Assembly: GCA_018398805.1 (NCBI GenBank)
Contig: JAGFBZ010000713.1
Location: 1 to 64,000, forward strand
Direction of reading: 5' to 3'
Origin: Hirundichthys speculiger
Lineage: Eukaryota > Chordata > Actinopteri > Beloniformes > Exocoetidae
Length of the DNA: 64,000 nt
Below, one piece after another: positions 44,311-55,632 of the stretch; the stretch's first letter is position 1; each line of letters begins with the position of its first letter. The notes under the pieces are model-generated. The model was not told the origin of the DNA and ran no database searches. It worked only from the letters and a program-made list of their open reading frames with translations. A program made the translations under genes and the position numbers.

Positions 44311-44454
44311 ACCCCCCCCCCCCCCCCCCCACGGTGGCCCGGTAAGGGAATCGTCATTGTTTTGCCGCACAATGGCAGATCGGTAAGAGTGGGCCCCATT
44401 CAAATCATATGCCACCGTACTGCAAAATCAGGCCCGAGCCTCACTGGTTGCCGG
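43931..44454. other. GC-rich linker with long poly-C
   Basis: GC-rich sequence with G-runs and C-runs that leads into the composite repeat. It contains GCCGTACAGTGGCCG and GCCGCACAATGGCAG, related to motifs further on. No gene. Confidence 0.5.
44269..44330. repeat. poly-C tract, 42 + 19 bases
   Basis: C-run 44269-44310, one A, then C-run 44312-44330. Assembly length is doubtful. Confidence 0.9.
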
Positions 44455-46058
44455 GGGTTTCGTCAAATGTATCCAAAACTGAATGTGCACCGCGTGACGT
44501 GTGGGAGGAGACGGTCAGAAAGACGCAGTGCCCGGCCCTCTGCGCGGCCCCTGAGCGGAAGAAGCCTGGGGAAGGTCTGTCAAGCCCGAAACTCTGGATT
44601 CTCACTCGGTACTGAGAGATGTAGGATCTGTGCTAAAATCATCTTTTGGCCTTTTCTGGAAAGAGATAGGAGGATGACCACGGACTATCATTTAACATGG
44701 GTTTTCCCCTAACTTTTCACGCCATGCATTTTAACCAGTACGTGTACAGCTTCCCGCGGGGGGGGCCGAGGCGTCCAGAGCCTCCCGACCACTGCTTTCG
44801 GCCCCTGAATGACATATTTGAGCCGGGGGTCCGCGACGCCGACAAAAGTCGGCGGCGCCACAGAGCTGCAAAAAAATTGGCAGAAAGGGTCTCGGAGGCT
44901 AGAGACGCAAGGATGTGTGTAGGATGGCATCAGAGGTGAAAAATTTGCAAAAGGCCGCCTGGCCGAAACTCGGGACGCTTGTATGGGGCAAGCTCACGTG
45001 CACGTGCACTAAATTTGAGTCCTCTGCGGCCTCTGGGGGGCCACGCTGGGGGTGTTGAAAATTTTCTCTGCGAATTTGGGCCCGCCGGACCCTCGTCTTC
45101 CCCGAAAGCCAAACCCCATCCGTCCCACTTTGGCCTTACAATGGCATGTTAAAAGGCATTGCCTACAGAGCGATTTTTGGGGGTGAATTTGGGGGTCAAA
45201 ACATGGTCCCTGGACGAGCAGAAGCCGTCGATTCCCATCGTTGGAAGCAGCTCTCGGCAGCCGCGTCTGCCTACGCCCTGCTCCTGGGCAAAAAGGCCTC
45301 TAAAAAAACTACTTTCAATGCATTCAGTAGGTCAGAGTTTTAGCCGTACAATGGCAAACAACACAGCATTGCCTACGAGGCCGATTTCGGGGGCCAAGAT
45401 GGGGGTCTCCGGGGCATGCAGAAGCACGCTCGGTGGGTCCTTTCCCATCACCCGGATGCGCCCTTCGACGCCGTGACATTCGCTCAGGCCGGAGACACCC
45501 ATAGACCTCCCGAGGTCATCGATTGTGATCTCGGGCTTGGGGCAATGCAATTGATTGCCACCATACGGCAGGAGTTGACACTGTCGTTTTCGGATCGGTG
45601 AGTTAGCCGTGAACCTCAGTAGAGCCTGAAACTAGCCAAAACTGCTTGCTGATACTTTTGAGACTTGCGAGCATGGAAGAGGACCCCTCGGGGGTCTGAA
45701 ATCTGAAATATGAGATTTGGGAAAAATCTCTGCTTTTGGCAATTAACCATAGAAACCCCAATGATTATTGATTGCCATTGTCAGAAGTGCCCATCCCCCA
45801 CCCTGCAGCCAATTAAGGTTGTTTGAGGGGGTTCCCCTGGGAGTTTTGGGACCAAACTAGTACAGTGGGATGCCCCTGACACTCTGGACATGATGACATA
45901 GGTCTTGTTTGCCTGCGATGGCTCTGGGCCAAGTTCACTCAGCAAGCACTTAGAAGAGTTAGGCTTGGGTTGCAAGAACCATCTGCCTGTGCTGAAGAAA
46001 CCGTTCAAGTTTGGGGGTGATTGGACCTTTTTTGGCTAAGATACAGCCATTTTGTTAC

Positions 46059-46164
46059 TGTACATGAACTGTCACTGAGCCGTAGTTTTGACTAGTGAAT
46101 CTGTGTACTCTACTGTACACAGACTCGCTAGTCAAAATTATGGCTAGGTGTCAGTTCGTGTACA
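46059..46164. repeat. 106-bp palindromic module, copy 1
   Basis: TGTACATGAACTGTCACTGA on the left mirrors the right end CAGTTCGTGTACA; the central arms carry TTTTGACTAG/CTAGTCAAAA. About 53-bp arms, roughly 80-85 percent complementary by eye. Confidence 0.8.
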
Positions 46165-46404
46165 CCATAGAATTGATTGCCACCAGGAGGTGACACTTTG
46201 ACGTTTTTCGAGGCTGTGAGTTAGCTGAAAACCTCAGTTGAGCCGGAAACTAGCCAAAACCGTCATCCGCCAATACTTTTGAGACTTGCGAGGATGGAAG
46301 AGGACCCCTCGGGAGTCTTAAGTCTGATTTGGGAAAAATCTCTGCTTTAGGCAGTTAACCATAGAAACCCAATGATTATTGATTGCCATTGTCAGAAGTA
46401 TTGT

Positions 46405-46466
46405 TCGTAATGTTGACTAGTCCTGTACACGGACTCAGTAGTCAAAATTACGCCACGTAACAGATT
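46405..46466. repeat. palindromic module, truncated copy 2
   Basis: TGTTGACTAGTCCTGTACAC through GTCAAAATTACGCCACGTAA keeps the centre-right part of the module. The same truncated form recurs at 57988-58040. Confidence 0.65.
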
Positions 46467-48265
46467 GAGAACAAAAATGGAGTCCGGCGGACTGCGACTG
46501 GAGACAAGTACTAATTGCCACATCCGAAAAAGTTCTTCCAGAAAGCGGCTAAGAGCACGTTTCATTTGGAACACAATAAAATAGGTTTGTAGTAAAGTCT
46601 AAAAAAAATGTTATTGGCTATATCTGGGGAACCGTGAGGTCCAGGAAGCCGATTTCCCAGATTTATCGTCATCCCATAGGTGCCTATACGTGTATAAAGT
46701 TTGGTGTAAATCGGAGTATCTTTGACTTTTTTCCTCCAGGGACGAGTGGCCACCTGTCAGCCAGTGTGGCCGAGGACGGCGCACCATTCCCGGACACAAA
46801 TCCGCCAAAGACCTGGGTCCATTTCTGGAGCTCCATTAGTCCCAGAAACTCCAGATTCTCCAGAAATCACTTTGTTTATCATATAAACATGCTCAATAAG
46901 TTTCATACCATTTGGTTGAAGTTCATTTTTCGCCATGTAACACCGGGGAGTACTCATCCTCAGTCGAGTCAGAAGAGAACCAGTCTGGTTCCACCGAGGA
47001 TGAGTACTCTTCTCCCGTAGAACCTCTAGGGGTCTCTGTCGAGCAAACCAAGCCCAGGAGGGTGCACCAATCCCGGATAGACCTACGGGGTGTGTGTGGG
47101 TGTGTGGGGGGGGGGGGGGTCTCAGTCCTGGATTGTCAAATTTTCAAACTTGTCCTATCTGTCACATACTTCGTTTCTATCACCCCTGGGGGAATCCTGG
47201 AGGGGGGTGGGGGTGGGGGGTCTCGGGGTCGGGGGTGGGGCAATTTTTGTCAAAAGTCCCAAATGCTCTGATCAGTGCAGAAATGCGGTTCTGACACTCC
47301 TGGGGGTTTCTCAGTGGGGGAGAGGGGGTCTGGTGGTCGGGGGGGGTGTCACTTTTTTTCAAAAGTCCCAAATGCTCCGATATGTCCAGAAATGTGTTTC
47401 TGACAGTCCTAGGAGGTCCTGTAAAATGTTTCATGTGTCTTGGACACCCGATTTTTTATGAATATTTACCATACCTGCAAATACATTGCTTCTGAAAGGC
47501 CATGTCCTGGGCTTTACAGAGATGTGTGTTTTATTACAATCAGAGCATTTATGGGGAGGTTATGAGGTTTCAGATATGGAGTATTCTGGCTATAGGATGT
47601 TGGATTCTTGGTAATTGCACCACATAGGGTGCACATTGTGAATTTACCCAGCTGTCTCAACCTGAGGCAGAATGCTGATGTGTGTTTTATCAAAATCTGA
47701 GAGGCAGAGGAGAGGATCAAATAAAGGCTTACAAAGAGAAATAAACCTCCCAGGACACTTTTCATACTTCCAGGGTGGTGACCGGGCCTATTCAGAAAAG
47801 GCGCGCTATTTTCTGCCATGGTCAGCTGCTCACCCCCCCACCCCCCCACCCCCCTGTCTCCCTGGATGAAAAACTCCAGGTTCCTCCAATTTTTACCAAA
47901 CTTTGCATACCTATAAGTACCCGAGGGCCGCCGCTAACCCTCAGGTTTCAGCCTCCAGAACCTCACTGCTCCCGAGATACACACTGCAGATACACACTGC
48001 AGAGCACTGTTCCTTTACAAGTGTGTATCTCAGCCAAAGATCTCAGCTCCGATTCCTACCAAACTTGCACTCTTATTTCAAGCTGAATAGAGGATCACAC
48101 CACCCCAGGGCTGACTCTTCGAACACCTTCCTGAAGGAAGTAGCTCTTGCAGCATCAGAGACCAATGAGCCTTATATCCCCTGTTTCAGGGCAATGAGGA
48201 CATCCTACTGTGTGAGTTATTGTCAGAGTATCAACAGCAAGTACTTGAAAAAAAATATTCTATGG

Positions 48266-48371
48266 TGTACACAAACTGTAAGTGAGCCGTAATTTTGACT
48301 AGTGAGTCTATGTACAGTACTGTACATGGACTCACTAGTCAAAATGACAGCCCAGTGGCAGTTTGTGTACA
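48266..48371. repeat. 106-bp palindromic module, copy 3
   Basis: TGTACACAAACTGTAAGTGA at the left mirrors the right end GTGGCAGTTTGTGTACA, with a perfect centre ATGTACAGTACTGTACAT. The arms are better preserved than in copy 1. Confidence 0.85.
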
Positions 48372-49015
48372 GTTACAAGACTGCACTGGGGGGCTATCTA
48401 CAGGGGCTGGAGGGCTCATATTCGGACTGCAGCATCCCAAGGTTACCATCTATCACCCTGCAAAGCCACGAGGCCGTCAGACTATGTTTGGGACCGAGGT
48501 GCACGTATGACCCCACAATTACTTTTTGACTGTTACAGAGTAAAAGCTGAACAAATGAATTTCCCTGTTGCTCAATCAATTAAATGTAATCTTATCTTAT
48601 TGGATTTTTTTTTTGGGACAAACTAATATAAATATTCAAGGACATGTTGTACTTTTGAAAACTCTTGTTTGCTGACATTTTACAAACTGAAATACTAAAA
48701 ATAGTCTCACATTGAACTTTCCTGGTTTCATTGAGAGAAGTTTAAAAAAAAAAAAAAAAAAAAAAACCTCCCTCAAACAAAGATGCACTTCAGTTTTTAA
48801 ACATTTTATTAATTACAAACATGCACCTCCTCATTTAAAATGTATCCATAACAAGTCCTGTCATCGTAGCTGGAAGAGCTGTAGTTTCCTGCAAACAGGA
48901 AACAAAAAAATCCTTTTAAAAAGCATTTAAAAAGCATGTAATCACCACCCGTTTTTATTCATGATTAAAAATGAGGGTCAAGCGTAAAAGAAGATCTCCT
49001 GCAGCATGTTTCCTG

Positions 49016-49963
49016 TCACATCTTGTACTGGTCCACCCTCCTGGACCTGAACAGCTTGGCCACGTATGTTTTCATCTGCTGCGACTGAACCCCATAAATG
49101 ACGGGGTTGAGGCTGCCGGGGATGATGTGGAACAAGATGGCGCACAGTTTTCTGTAGTTGGAGTACTGAGGGAAGCGATGCAGCGTGATGACGAGGATCC
49201 CACAAAAACCCATGATCATATACACAAACAGATGAGTGCTGCAGGTCTTCAGGGCTTTGCTGTTCAGCGACTTGTTCCTGCTGGTCAGACAGACCACCGT
49301 GATCCTGGTGTAGGTCAGGACCATGCTGCCGATGGAGGCTGAAAACAAAACCACAGTGAACGTGAGGCCGTAGATGTTGTTGATAACCACATTTTCACAG
49401 GAGAGCTTGAACAGCGAGGGGTTGTCGCAGTATGGATTGGTGATCAGAGTCCTGCAGCGGTTCAGCCGTACGGTCAGACCGAGCAGAATCCCGACCAAAA
49501 CGAAGGCAGCTCCCCAGGCTGAAACCGTCAGCTTCACCAACATCTTATTGGTCATTATCACAGAGTAACGCAGAGGATTACAGATGGCCACGTATCTGTC
49601 GAAGGCCATGATCATGAGCACCGTGTGGGAGGTGGTCCCAAACATGTGCGTGGTGAACGCCTGAACCACACACTCGTAGTAGCTGATGAGAATCTTTGAC
49701 GGAGGCTTCAGCATGTCTGAGAGCAACCGGGGCAGCAGGATGGAGTTCCCGAGTACGTCGTTAAAGGTCAGGTTACAGAACAGCAGGTACATGGGCTGGT
49801 GGAGGCTCTTGTCCATGAACACCAGGACCACGACGCCTACGTTGACGGTCATGATGAACACGTAGGAGAAGAGGAAAAAGAAAAAGACGGGGTACACGGA
49901 AACCTCCGAGACCTTGAAGCTCTCCAGCTGGAGGGTGAAGCTGTTGAAGGTGTAGTTTTCCAT
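49016..49963 (-). CDS. odorant receptor, delta/class I-like, intact (315 aa)
   Basis: Close duplicate of the 39821-40768 gene. The ATG at 49963 lies four bases after TTTCAG. All hallmarks are present: NYT glycosylation site, LHQPMYLLFCN, MAFDRYVAIC, conserved EC2 cysteines, SLNPVIYG. Differences from the duplicate include M/T in VKLTVSAW, G for C in ILLGLTV, P for A in CDNPSLF, FS for LT in VVLFSASIG, and MIMGFCGI in TM6. Some sit in membrane segments that contribute to odorant binding in ORs, so ligand tuning may differ. A polyadenylation signal (- strand) lies near 48805. Confidence 0.95.
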   Translation of the reverse strand: MENYTFNSFTLQLESFKVSEVSVYPVFFFFLFSYVFIMTVNVGVVVLVFMDKSLHQPMYLLFCNLTFNDVLGNSILLPRLLSDMLKPPSKILISYYECVVQAFTTHMFGTTSHTVLMIMAFDRYVAICNPLRYSVIMTNKMLVKLTVSAWGAAFVLVGILLGLTVRLNRCRTLITNPYCDNPSLFKLSCENVVINNIYGLTFTVVLFSASIGSMVLTYTRITVVCLTSRNKSLNSKALKTCSTHLFVYMIMGFCGILVITLHRFPQYSNYRKLCAILFHIIPGSLNPVIYGVQSQQMKTYVAKLFRSRRVDQYKM

Positions 49964-50355
49964 CAACCTGAAACACAACAAATGGTGTGATATATCAGCA
50001 GCTAACAGTTACTCACAACCAACATGAAGAAAGTTTGACCTGCAGCTGATTAACTTCAAGGTTTAGTTTCATCTTAAACAATCCAGCAATTAAAAATGTC
50101 AAGTTATTGTGTACATTTGTCCATTATTACTTGATGTCTTTCTTCTCCAGCTAGCCCACCAGTCGATTACCGGGTAGTGGACAAAAACATCAGTCTAGTT
50201 TTTATTAAGAGGTGTATTCATCGGAGAATGAACAACGTAGCATCACGCTGGTGGCCATAGCAACTGCCAACGCTGACGCAACTCTATTCAACAGGTTTTA
50301 TTCACTGGTCAGGCTCACAAACACTGGTTCAGGTTATTATTTGAATCACTCAATG

Positions 50356-51062
50356 GCTGCGGTTACATGATGTTTTTTAATTCGGAATTAATGTTAGGAA
50401 TTAAATAATTCCGAATTAAACTATTTTCCTTCGAGTTTACATGGAAATAGTAATTCCGAATTAAGGTTTACATGGAAAACACGTTAGTTCGGCTTTATCC
50501 AACTCCGCTTTAGGTCTGGGGGTTAAGAAGGGTTCTGATTGGATGGGGGGGCGGACGTATTTACGTCTACCGGAAGAAAACAAACTTAGCTAACTGGTTA
50601 GCAACAACATTCCACTTATTTTTGACCTGGGTGGCGTCTCTATCTGCGAAACCTCCTTCATTTAACCTGGCCGCTTTGAAATGCTCACAATTTTTATGTT
50701 TCCTGCCATCTGTTCTTTTAATTATTTCCAGTTCCTCCAAGCTATTTATTAAATAAATCGTCTCTGCTCTAGAACACCGTTTACTGCGTCTGCCGGAATA
50801 TAAGCGTCATCGCGACAGACGGGCAAGAGAACGAGCATGCGCAGAAAGACGGGAATTAATTTAAAGAGGAATGAGTGTATACATGACCGCGGAATTACTT
50901 AAAGCGGAATTAAAATGGGAATAAACCAGCCACTTACTTCGGAATTAAGTTAATTCGGAATTGACATTTTCATATGGAATTAAGTGTTTACATGGTAACT
51001 TTTATTCGGCTTTAACTTTAATTCTGAATTAAAGAGGAATTAAACTTCCCATGTAAACGCAC
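50356..51062. mobile_element. MITE insertion with an empty site in the sister duplication
   Basis: About 705 bp with related ends (GCTGCGGTTACATG and CATGTAAACGCACC) and many internal AATTCCGAATTA-type inverted motifs. In unit 1 the flanks are continuous (ACTCAATGACAAACTGG, about 41153), so this is a genuine insertion. The apparent target duplication is CAATG/CAGTG. Superfamily uncertain. Confidence 0.8.
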
Positions 51063-51411
51063 CCAGTGACAAACTGGATGGGAGGGAAAAAAAAGTCCTC
51101 ACTTTTCCCAACTCTGAACCAGATGAACCAGGATCCAAAACAGGTCAATCATTGTCCATCTGAGGAGACAGAACCAAGTAAAGTGGTTTAAGCTCCAACT
51201 TAAAGTGACAAACTAGGAGCTTTAAGGAATATTTTATCATTTTTAGGGGTTTCCTCTCACTCCCCTGGTCTCAGCAAGAACCGCCCAATTTATACACACA
51301 TTTCTTTCTTTGTAAAAATTTACCTGATTCAGTACAAAAAGACAAAAATCACTCCGTACAGTCATTTTATTTCTGAGTGAAGTTGGATAAAAACATGTCA
51401 GTTTCCACTGA

Positions 51412-53118
51412 GTCCGGGTTAGTCTGGAAGGGTCTGGGTTAGTCTGGAAGGGTCTGGGTTTGTCTGGAAGGGTCTGGGTTTGTCTGGAAGGGTTAGGGTT
51501 AGTCTGGAAGGGTCTGGGTTTGTCTGGAAAGGTCCGGGTTTGTCTGGAAGGTTCCGGGTTAGTCTGGAAGGGTCCGGGTTAGTCTGGAAGGGTCTGGGTT
51601 TGTCTAGAAGGGTCCAGGTTTGTCTGGAAGGGTCTGGGTTAGTCTGGAAGGTTCCGGGTTAGTCTGGAAGGGTCTGGGTTAGTCTGGAAGGGTCTGGGTT
51701 AGTCTGGAAGGTTCCGAGTTAGTCTGGAAGGGTCCGGGTTAGTCTGGAAGGGTCCGGGTTAGTCTGGAAGGGTCTGGGTTAGTCTGGAAGGGTCCAGGTT
51801 AGTCTGGAAGGGTCTGGGTTAGTCTGGAAGGGTCTGGGTTTGTCTGGAAGGGTTCGGGTTAGTCTGGAAGGGTCCGGGTTTGTCTGGAAGGGTTAGGGTT
51901 AGTCTGGAAGGGTCTGGGTTTGTCTGGAAGGGTCCAGGTTTGTCTGGAAGGGTCTGGGGTTAGTCTGGAAGGTTCCGGGTTAGTCTGGAAGGGTCTGGGT
52001 TAGTCTGGAAGGGTCTGGGTTAGTCTGGAAGGTTCCGAGTTAGTCTGGAAGGGTCCGGGTTAGTCTGGAAGGGTCCGGGTTAGTCTGGAAGGGTCTGGGT
52101 TTGTCTGGAAGGGTCCGGGTTAGTCTGGAAGGGTCTGGGTTAGTCTGGAAGGGTCTGGGTTTGTCTGGAAGGGTTCGGGTTAGTCTGGAAGGGTCCGGGT
52201 TTGTCTGGAAGGGTTAGGGTTAGTCTGGAAGGGTCTGGGTTTGTCTGGAAGGGTCCAGGTTTGTCTGGAAGGGTCTGGGTTAGTCTGGAAGGGTCCGGGT
52301 TAGTCTGGAAGGGTCCGGGTTTGTCTGGAAGGGTCCGGGTTAGTCTGGAAGGGTCCGGGTTAGTCTGGAAGGGTCTGAGTTAGTCTGGAAGGGTCTGGGT
52401 TAGTCTGGAAGGGTCCGGGTTTGTCTGGAAGGGTCTGGGTTAGTCTGGAAGGGTCTGGGTTTGTCTGGAAGGGTCCGGGTTAGTCTGGAAGGGTCTGGGT
52501 TAGTCTGGAAGGGTCTGGTTAGTCTGGAAGGGTCTGGGTTAGTCTGGAAGGGTCTGGGTTTGTCTGGAAGGGTTTGGGTTAGTCTGGAAGGGTCCGGGTT
52601 TGTCTGGAAGGGTCTGGTTTAGTCTGGAAGGGTCCGGGTTTGTCTGGAAGGGTCTGGGTTAGTCTGGAAGGGTCTGGGTTTGTCTGGAAGGGTCCGGGTT
52701 AGTCTGGAAGGGTCCGGGTTTGTCTGGAAGGGTCCGGGTTAGTCTGGAAGGGCCCGGGTTAGTCTGGAAGGGTCAGGGTTAGTCTGGAAGGGTCTGGGTT
52801 AGTCTGGAAGGGTCTGGTTTTTTTGGAAGGGTCTGGGATTGTCTGGAAGGGTCTGGGTTAGTCTGGAAGGGTCCGGGTTTGTCTGGAAGGGTCCAGGTTA
52901 GTCTGGAAGGGTCCGGGTTTGTCTAGAAGGGTCTGGGTTAGTCTGGAAGGGCCTGGGTTTGTCTGGAAGGGTCCGGGTTAGTCTGGAAGGGTCCGGGTTT
53001 GTCTGGAAGGGTCCGGGTTTGTCTGGAAGGGTCCGGGTTTGTCTGGAAGGGTCTGGGTTAGTCTGGAAGAATCCGGGTTTGTCTGGAAGGGTCTGGGTTA
53101 GTCTAGAAGGGTCTGGGT
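51412..53118 (+). repeat. G-rich minisatellite, 20-bp unit, about 85 copies
   Basis: The same unit as 41507-42985. A block with variants GGTTAGGGTTAGTCTGG and GTTCCGAGTTAGTC repeats about 320 bp apart, indicating multi-monomer expansion steps. Confidence 0.95.
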
Positions 53119-54780
53119 TAGTCCTGCCGGGTTGAAAGCTGCTAGCCATGGCTAACCAGAGAACAGTCAACTGGACCGCCTCAAGCTTGATGGCTGCCAA
53201 CTAAATGTTTGGAGCAAGAGGATTCTACAGCCAAGCCACCCTGCCTCGACCCACTCCAGGGGGCAGAATATAGACCCAGAGTCAAAATTACAACCATAGA
53301 TATTTCTTGTAGTAACAGCAGAGAAAACAACCCCAGTGCCATCGGTGATGATGTGTTAGGCCGTCAAATCAGTGCCATCAGGACAGGAGTTTGCTTCTCT
53401 GGTTTTACTGATGTGGAAACTTGACGACGAGAACCAGCAGCAGCATTTCCGTAGTACCTCTGTGATGTCTGACGGCTTGTTACGTAGGGTGGCTATGCTT
53501 AGCCATAACTCTCTGTCAGCTTATTTACAGCTACTCTTAACTATGCTAGCACCTCTAACGTTCAAGTGAACGCTGCATTTTATGTATGTGAGATGCAGGC
53601 CTAAGAAGGCCGCTGTCTCTTCTGCAAATACTGCTTGTCAACTGAATGACCGCAGGTCCTGGTGGAGCCTAATCAGATTCAATCCAAATAAATGCATGGT
53701 AATGTTTCTTATGTTACCATAGGTTAGCATGAGCTGAATCAAGCTATAATAGTTAGCCTGTGGTAACTATGATAAGGTGGGTTTGTTCCATCCAGCTGCT
53801 GGGCTTGTTCATTGTACATGTTACCCCCCTGTAAAGGGGAATAATGAATAAAAACCCAAGAGTGTTGCTTCACTCAAGTCCAGTGTTGTAATGGACAAGT
53901 AAAGACTGGGTTGAAAGAAAGGAGTCTGTCCCGCTCGTCTCCCCCCTCCGCCCCTTGCCGGCGGTTGGTGGGGGCGGGGCGAGCTCGGCTGTCTCTGGGC
54001 TGCATGGGGTGACGGCTAGTGGGTCTGCATTTTCTGCGCTGCTGCTGCTGTGGGATTGGGGCCTGGTGGATGTGGGGGGCTGGGGGGGGGGAGGGCCTCG
54101 TTGCGGTTCTGGCCTTCTGGGGCCCTGCCTGGCCCTCCTGTCAGTAGACGTATGCCTCGGGGATGTTTGCCCCATGACGTCTCGGGTCGGGGGCCAAAGG
54201 GCCCTCTCGGGCCAGTCTGGCCCTGGGGCGATGGGAGTTAGCTGGCGTTTTCTCACCCGGTGGAGGACTTGAGATGGACTGAGATAAGGAGAGTGGTGAT
54301 GGTAATAGTGGTAACAGTTTCCTTGGTACTTGGGTAACTTACATGTGAGTGTATATGGGCACGGACACATTTATTCTTTACACCCCTCCCCCAACACTCC
54401 CCTCTACTGTCAACACAATCAATAATGTTTACATCAATTCTCCATATACAGGTCTATAGCTTGGTAGAAGGTGTTCATCCAGTTTTCTTGCTAGTAGTTT
54501 CTGCCTCTTACATATTATCCTCTGAGTTTGTTTGCTGTCACAACACAATCCACTACACAACACCCCTCACACTTCACAACCCAGCACACACCACACCCTC
54601 ACTGTCCTGTCTCTTTAACTGTCTTGTCTTTAAATGTTTCACTGCTGGTGTTTTTTGGTCCTCTCTGATGGAATCAAGATTTAAGATGTTAATAAAGACA
54701 TTAGAATTTACTGCCAGAGAGGACTGGTGAAGGACACATTCACCCTTCACAAAAAAGTCTGCTATAAGATTAAATTGCAT
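53119..54780. other. gene-free stretch with a GC-rich block
   Basis: A GC-rich block at 53930-54260 follows AATAAA at 53847. The flanks contain CA-rich sequence (54540-54600). It may derive from a retroelement but no diagnostic motif was found. Confidence 0.4.
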
Positions 54781-55632
54781 ATACACTCAAGGAAAAAAGA
54801 AACGCACCACTGCTTTTTTTTACCACATTTTCTTTTGGTTACTTATTTTTAATGGAAATATTACATGTGCACATCAACCATATATCTGTCCCTGATATTC
54901 AGACCCAATTAATCAATGCTTGTGACAGTTTCAATAGCAATAACATGACCAAACAATAAAGCATCACAGTAAACAAAAACACAGTTATTTGATTCGATTG
55001 TCAGTAATTAAATTAACATGACCACCATTTGCCTCAAGGACACTGATAATTGATGGGTCCCAATGGTTTCAGCAGCAGTTCTTGTTGCTGGTCGAAACCT
55101 GTCACGGAGATGTGACAGCCGATTCGCTCGGTCCTGTGCGGCCGTTGTGACACGTGGTCGACCAGATCTTGGACGGTCATTGGAGGATCCAGTGGTCTGG
55201 AAACGCTCAGCAAGGCGTACAACAGTAGAGTGAGTGATGGACTCCAAACACCCTGGCTACAGCCCGTGTGCTCCTTCCAGCTTGAAGCATGCCAATGGCA
55301 CGATCTCTCTCTGGTTGCTGTAGTCATGGCATCGTGAACAAATGTGCTTTTTATCCATTTTGGTGTCTTTTTATAGGGAATGGTTGTGCACAATTGAGGA
55401 CAGGTCCAATTCATCTCTGAGTTTTACTCATGACCCAGACATAGGTGATTATGCAAAACTACAATTGTTATTGCTGATCAAAATCAATCAACTGGAACCA
55501 GGAAAACAGTGATTTCATTTTGACTCAAAATTGTACTAAACTCATTGTAATCTGTAATTTTTCACTGTCTATAATATTTTTGGAAAAATTGAGAAAACAA
55601 AAATTGTGCGTTTCTTTTTTCCTTCAGTATAC
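54781..55632 (-). mobile_element. Tc1-like transposon, internally deleted (about 850 bp)
   Basis: Terminal repeats CAAGGAAAAAAGAAACGCA at the left and TGCGTTTCTTTTTTCCTTCA at the right. The - strand between about 55330 and 55075 encodes the N-terminal helix-turn-helix region (RLAERFQTTGSSNDRPRSGR, then LSHLRDRFRPATRTAAETIG) in two overlapping frames. After GTH the catalytic DDE domain is missing, removed by an internal deletion. Non-autonomous. Confidence 0.75.

Larger units (their letters stand above)
44455..48526 (+). repeat. unclassified GC-rich composite repeat, copy 1
   Basis: About 4 kb whose composition differs sharply from the AT-rich surroundings. Segments at 44480-44880, 46400-47060 and 47500-48010 match 57275-57690, 57990-58580 and 58850-59364 in order. 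It contains a 210-bp periodic block (45132 and 45342), a pair of about 235-bp units (45550-45788 and 46172-46399), three copies of a palindromic module (46059, 46405, 48266) and several poly-G runs. Short open frames exist but none matches a known family. It may be a non-autonomous mobile element, the remains of a large virus-like or transposon insertion, or satellite-like DNA. Confidence 0.6.
48527..53118. repeat. direct duplication 2, unit 2
   Basis: Counterpart of 39323-42985 (offset about 9.2 kb). It contains the OR at 49016, a MITE insertion at 50356-51062 absent from unit 1, and a longer version of the 20-bp minisatellite. Confidence 0.9.

Noticed and set aside
44136..44712. Proline-rich open frames around 44136-44712
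   Set aside because: Produced by the poly-C tract; not coding.
53955..54272. Gly/Trp-rich open frames in the GC-rich block
   Set aside because: Composition-driven, no start context or family similarity; more likely retroelement-derived non-coding DNA.
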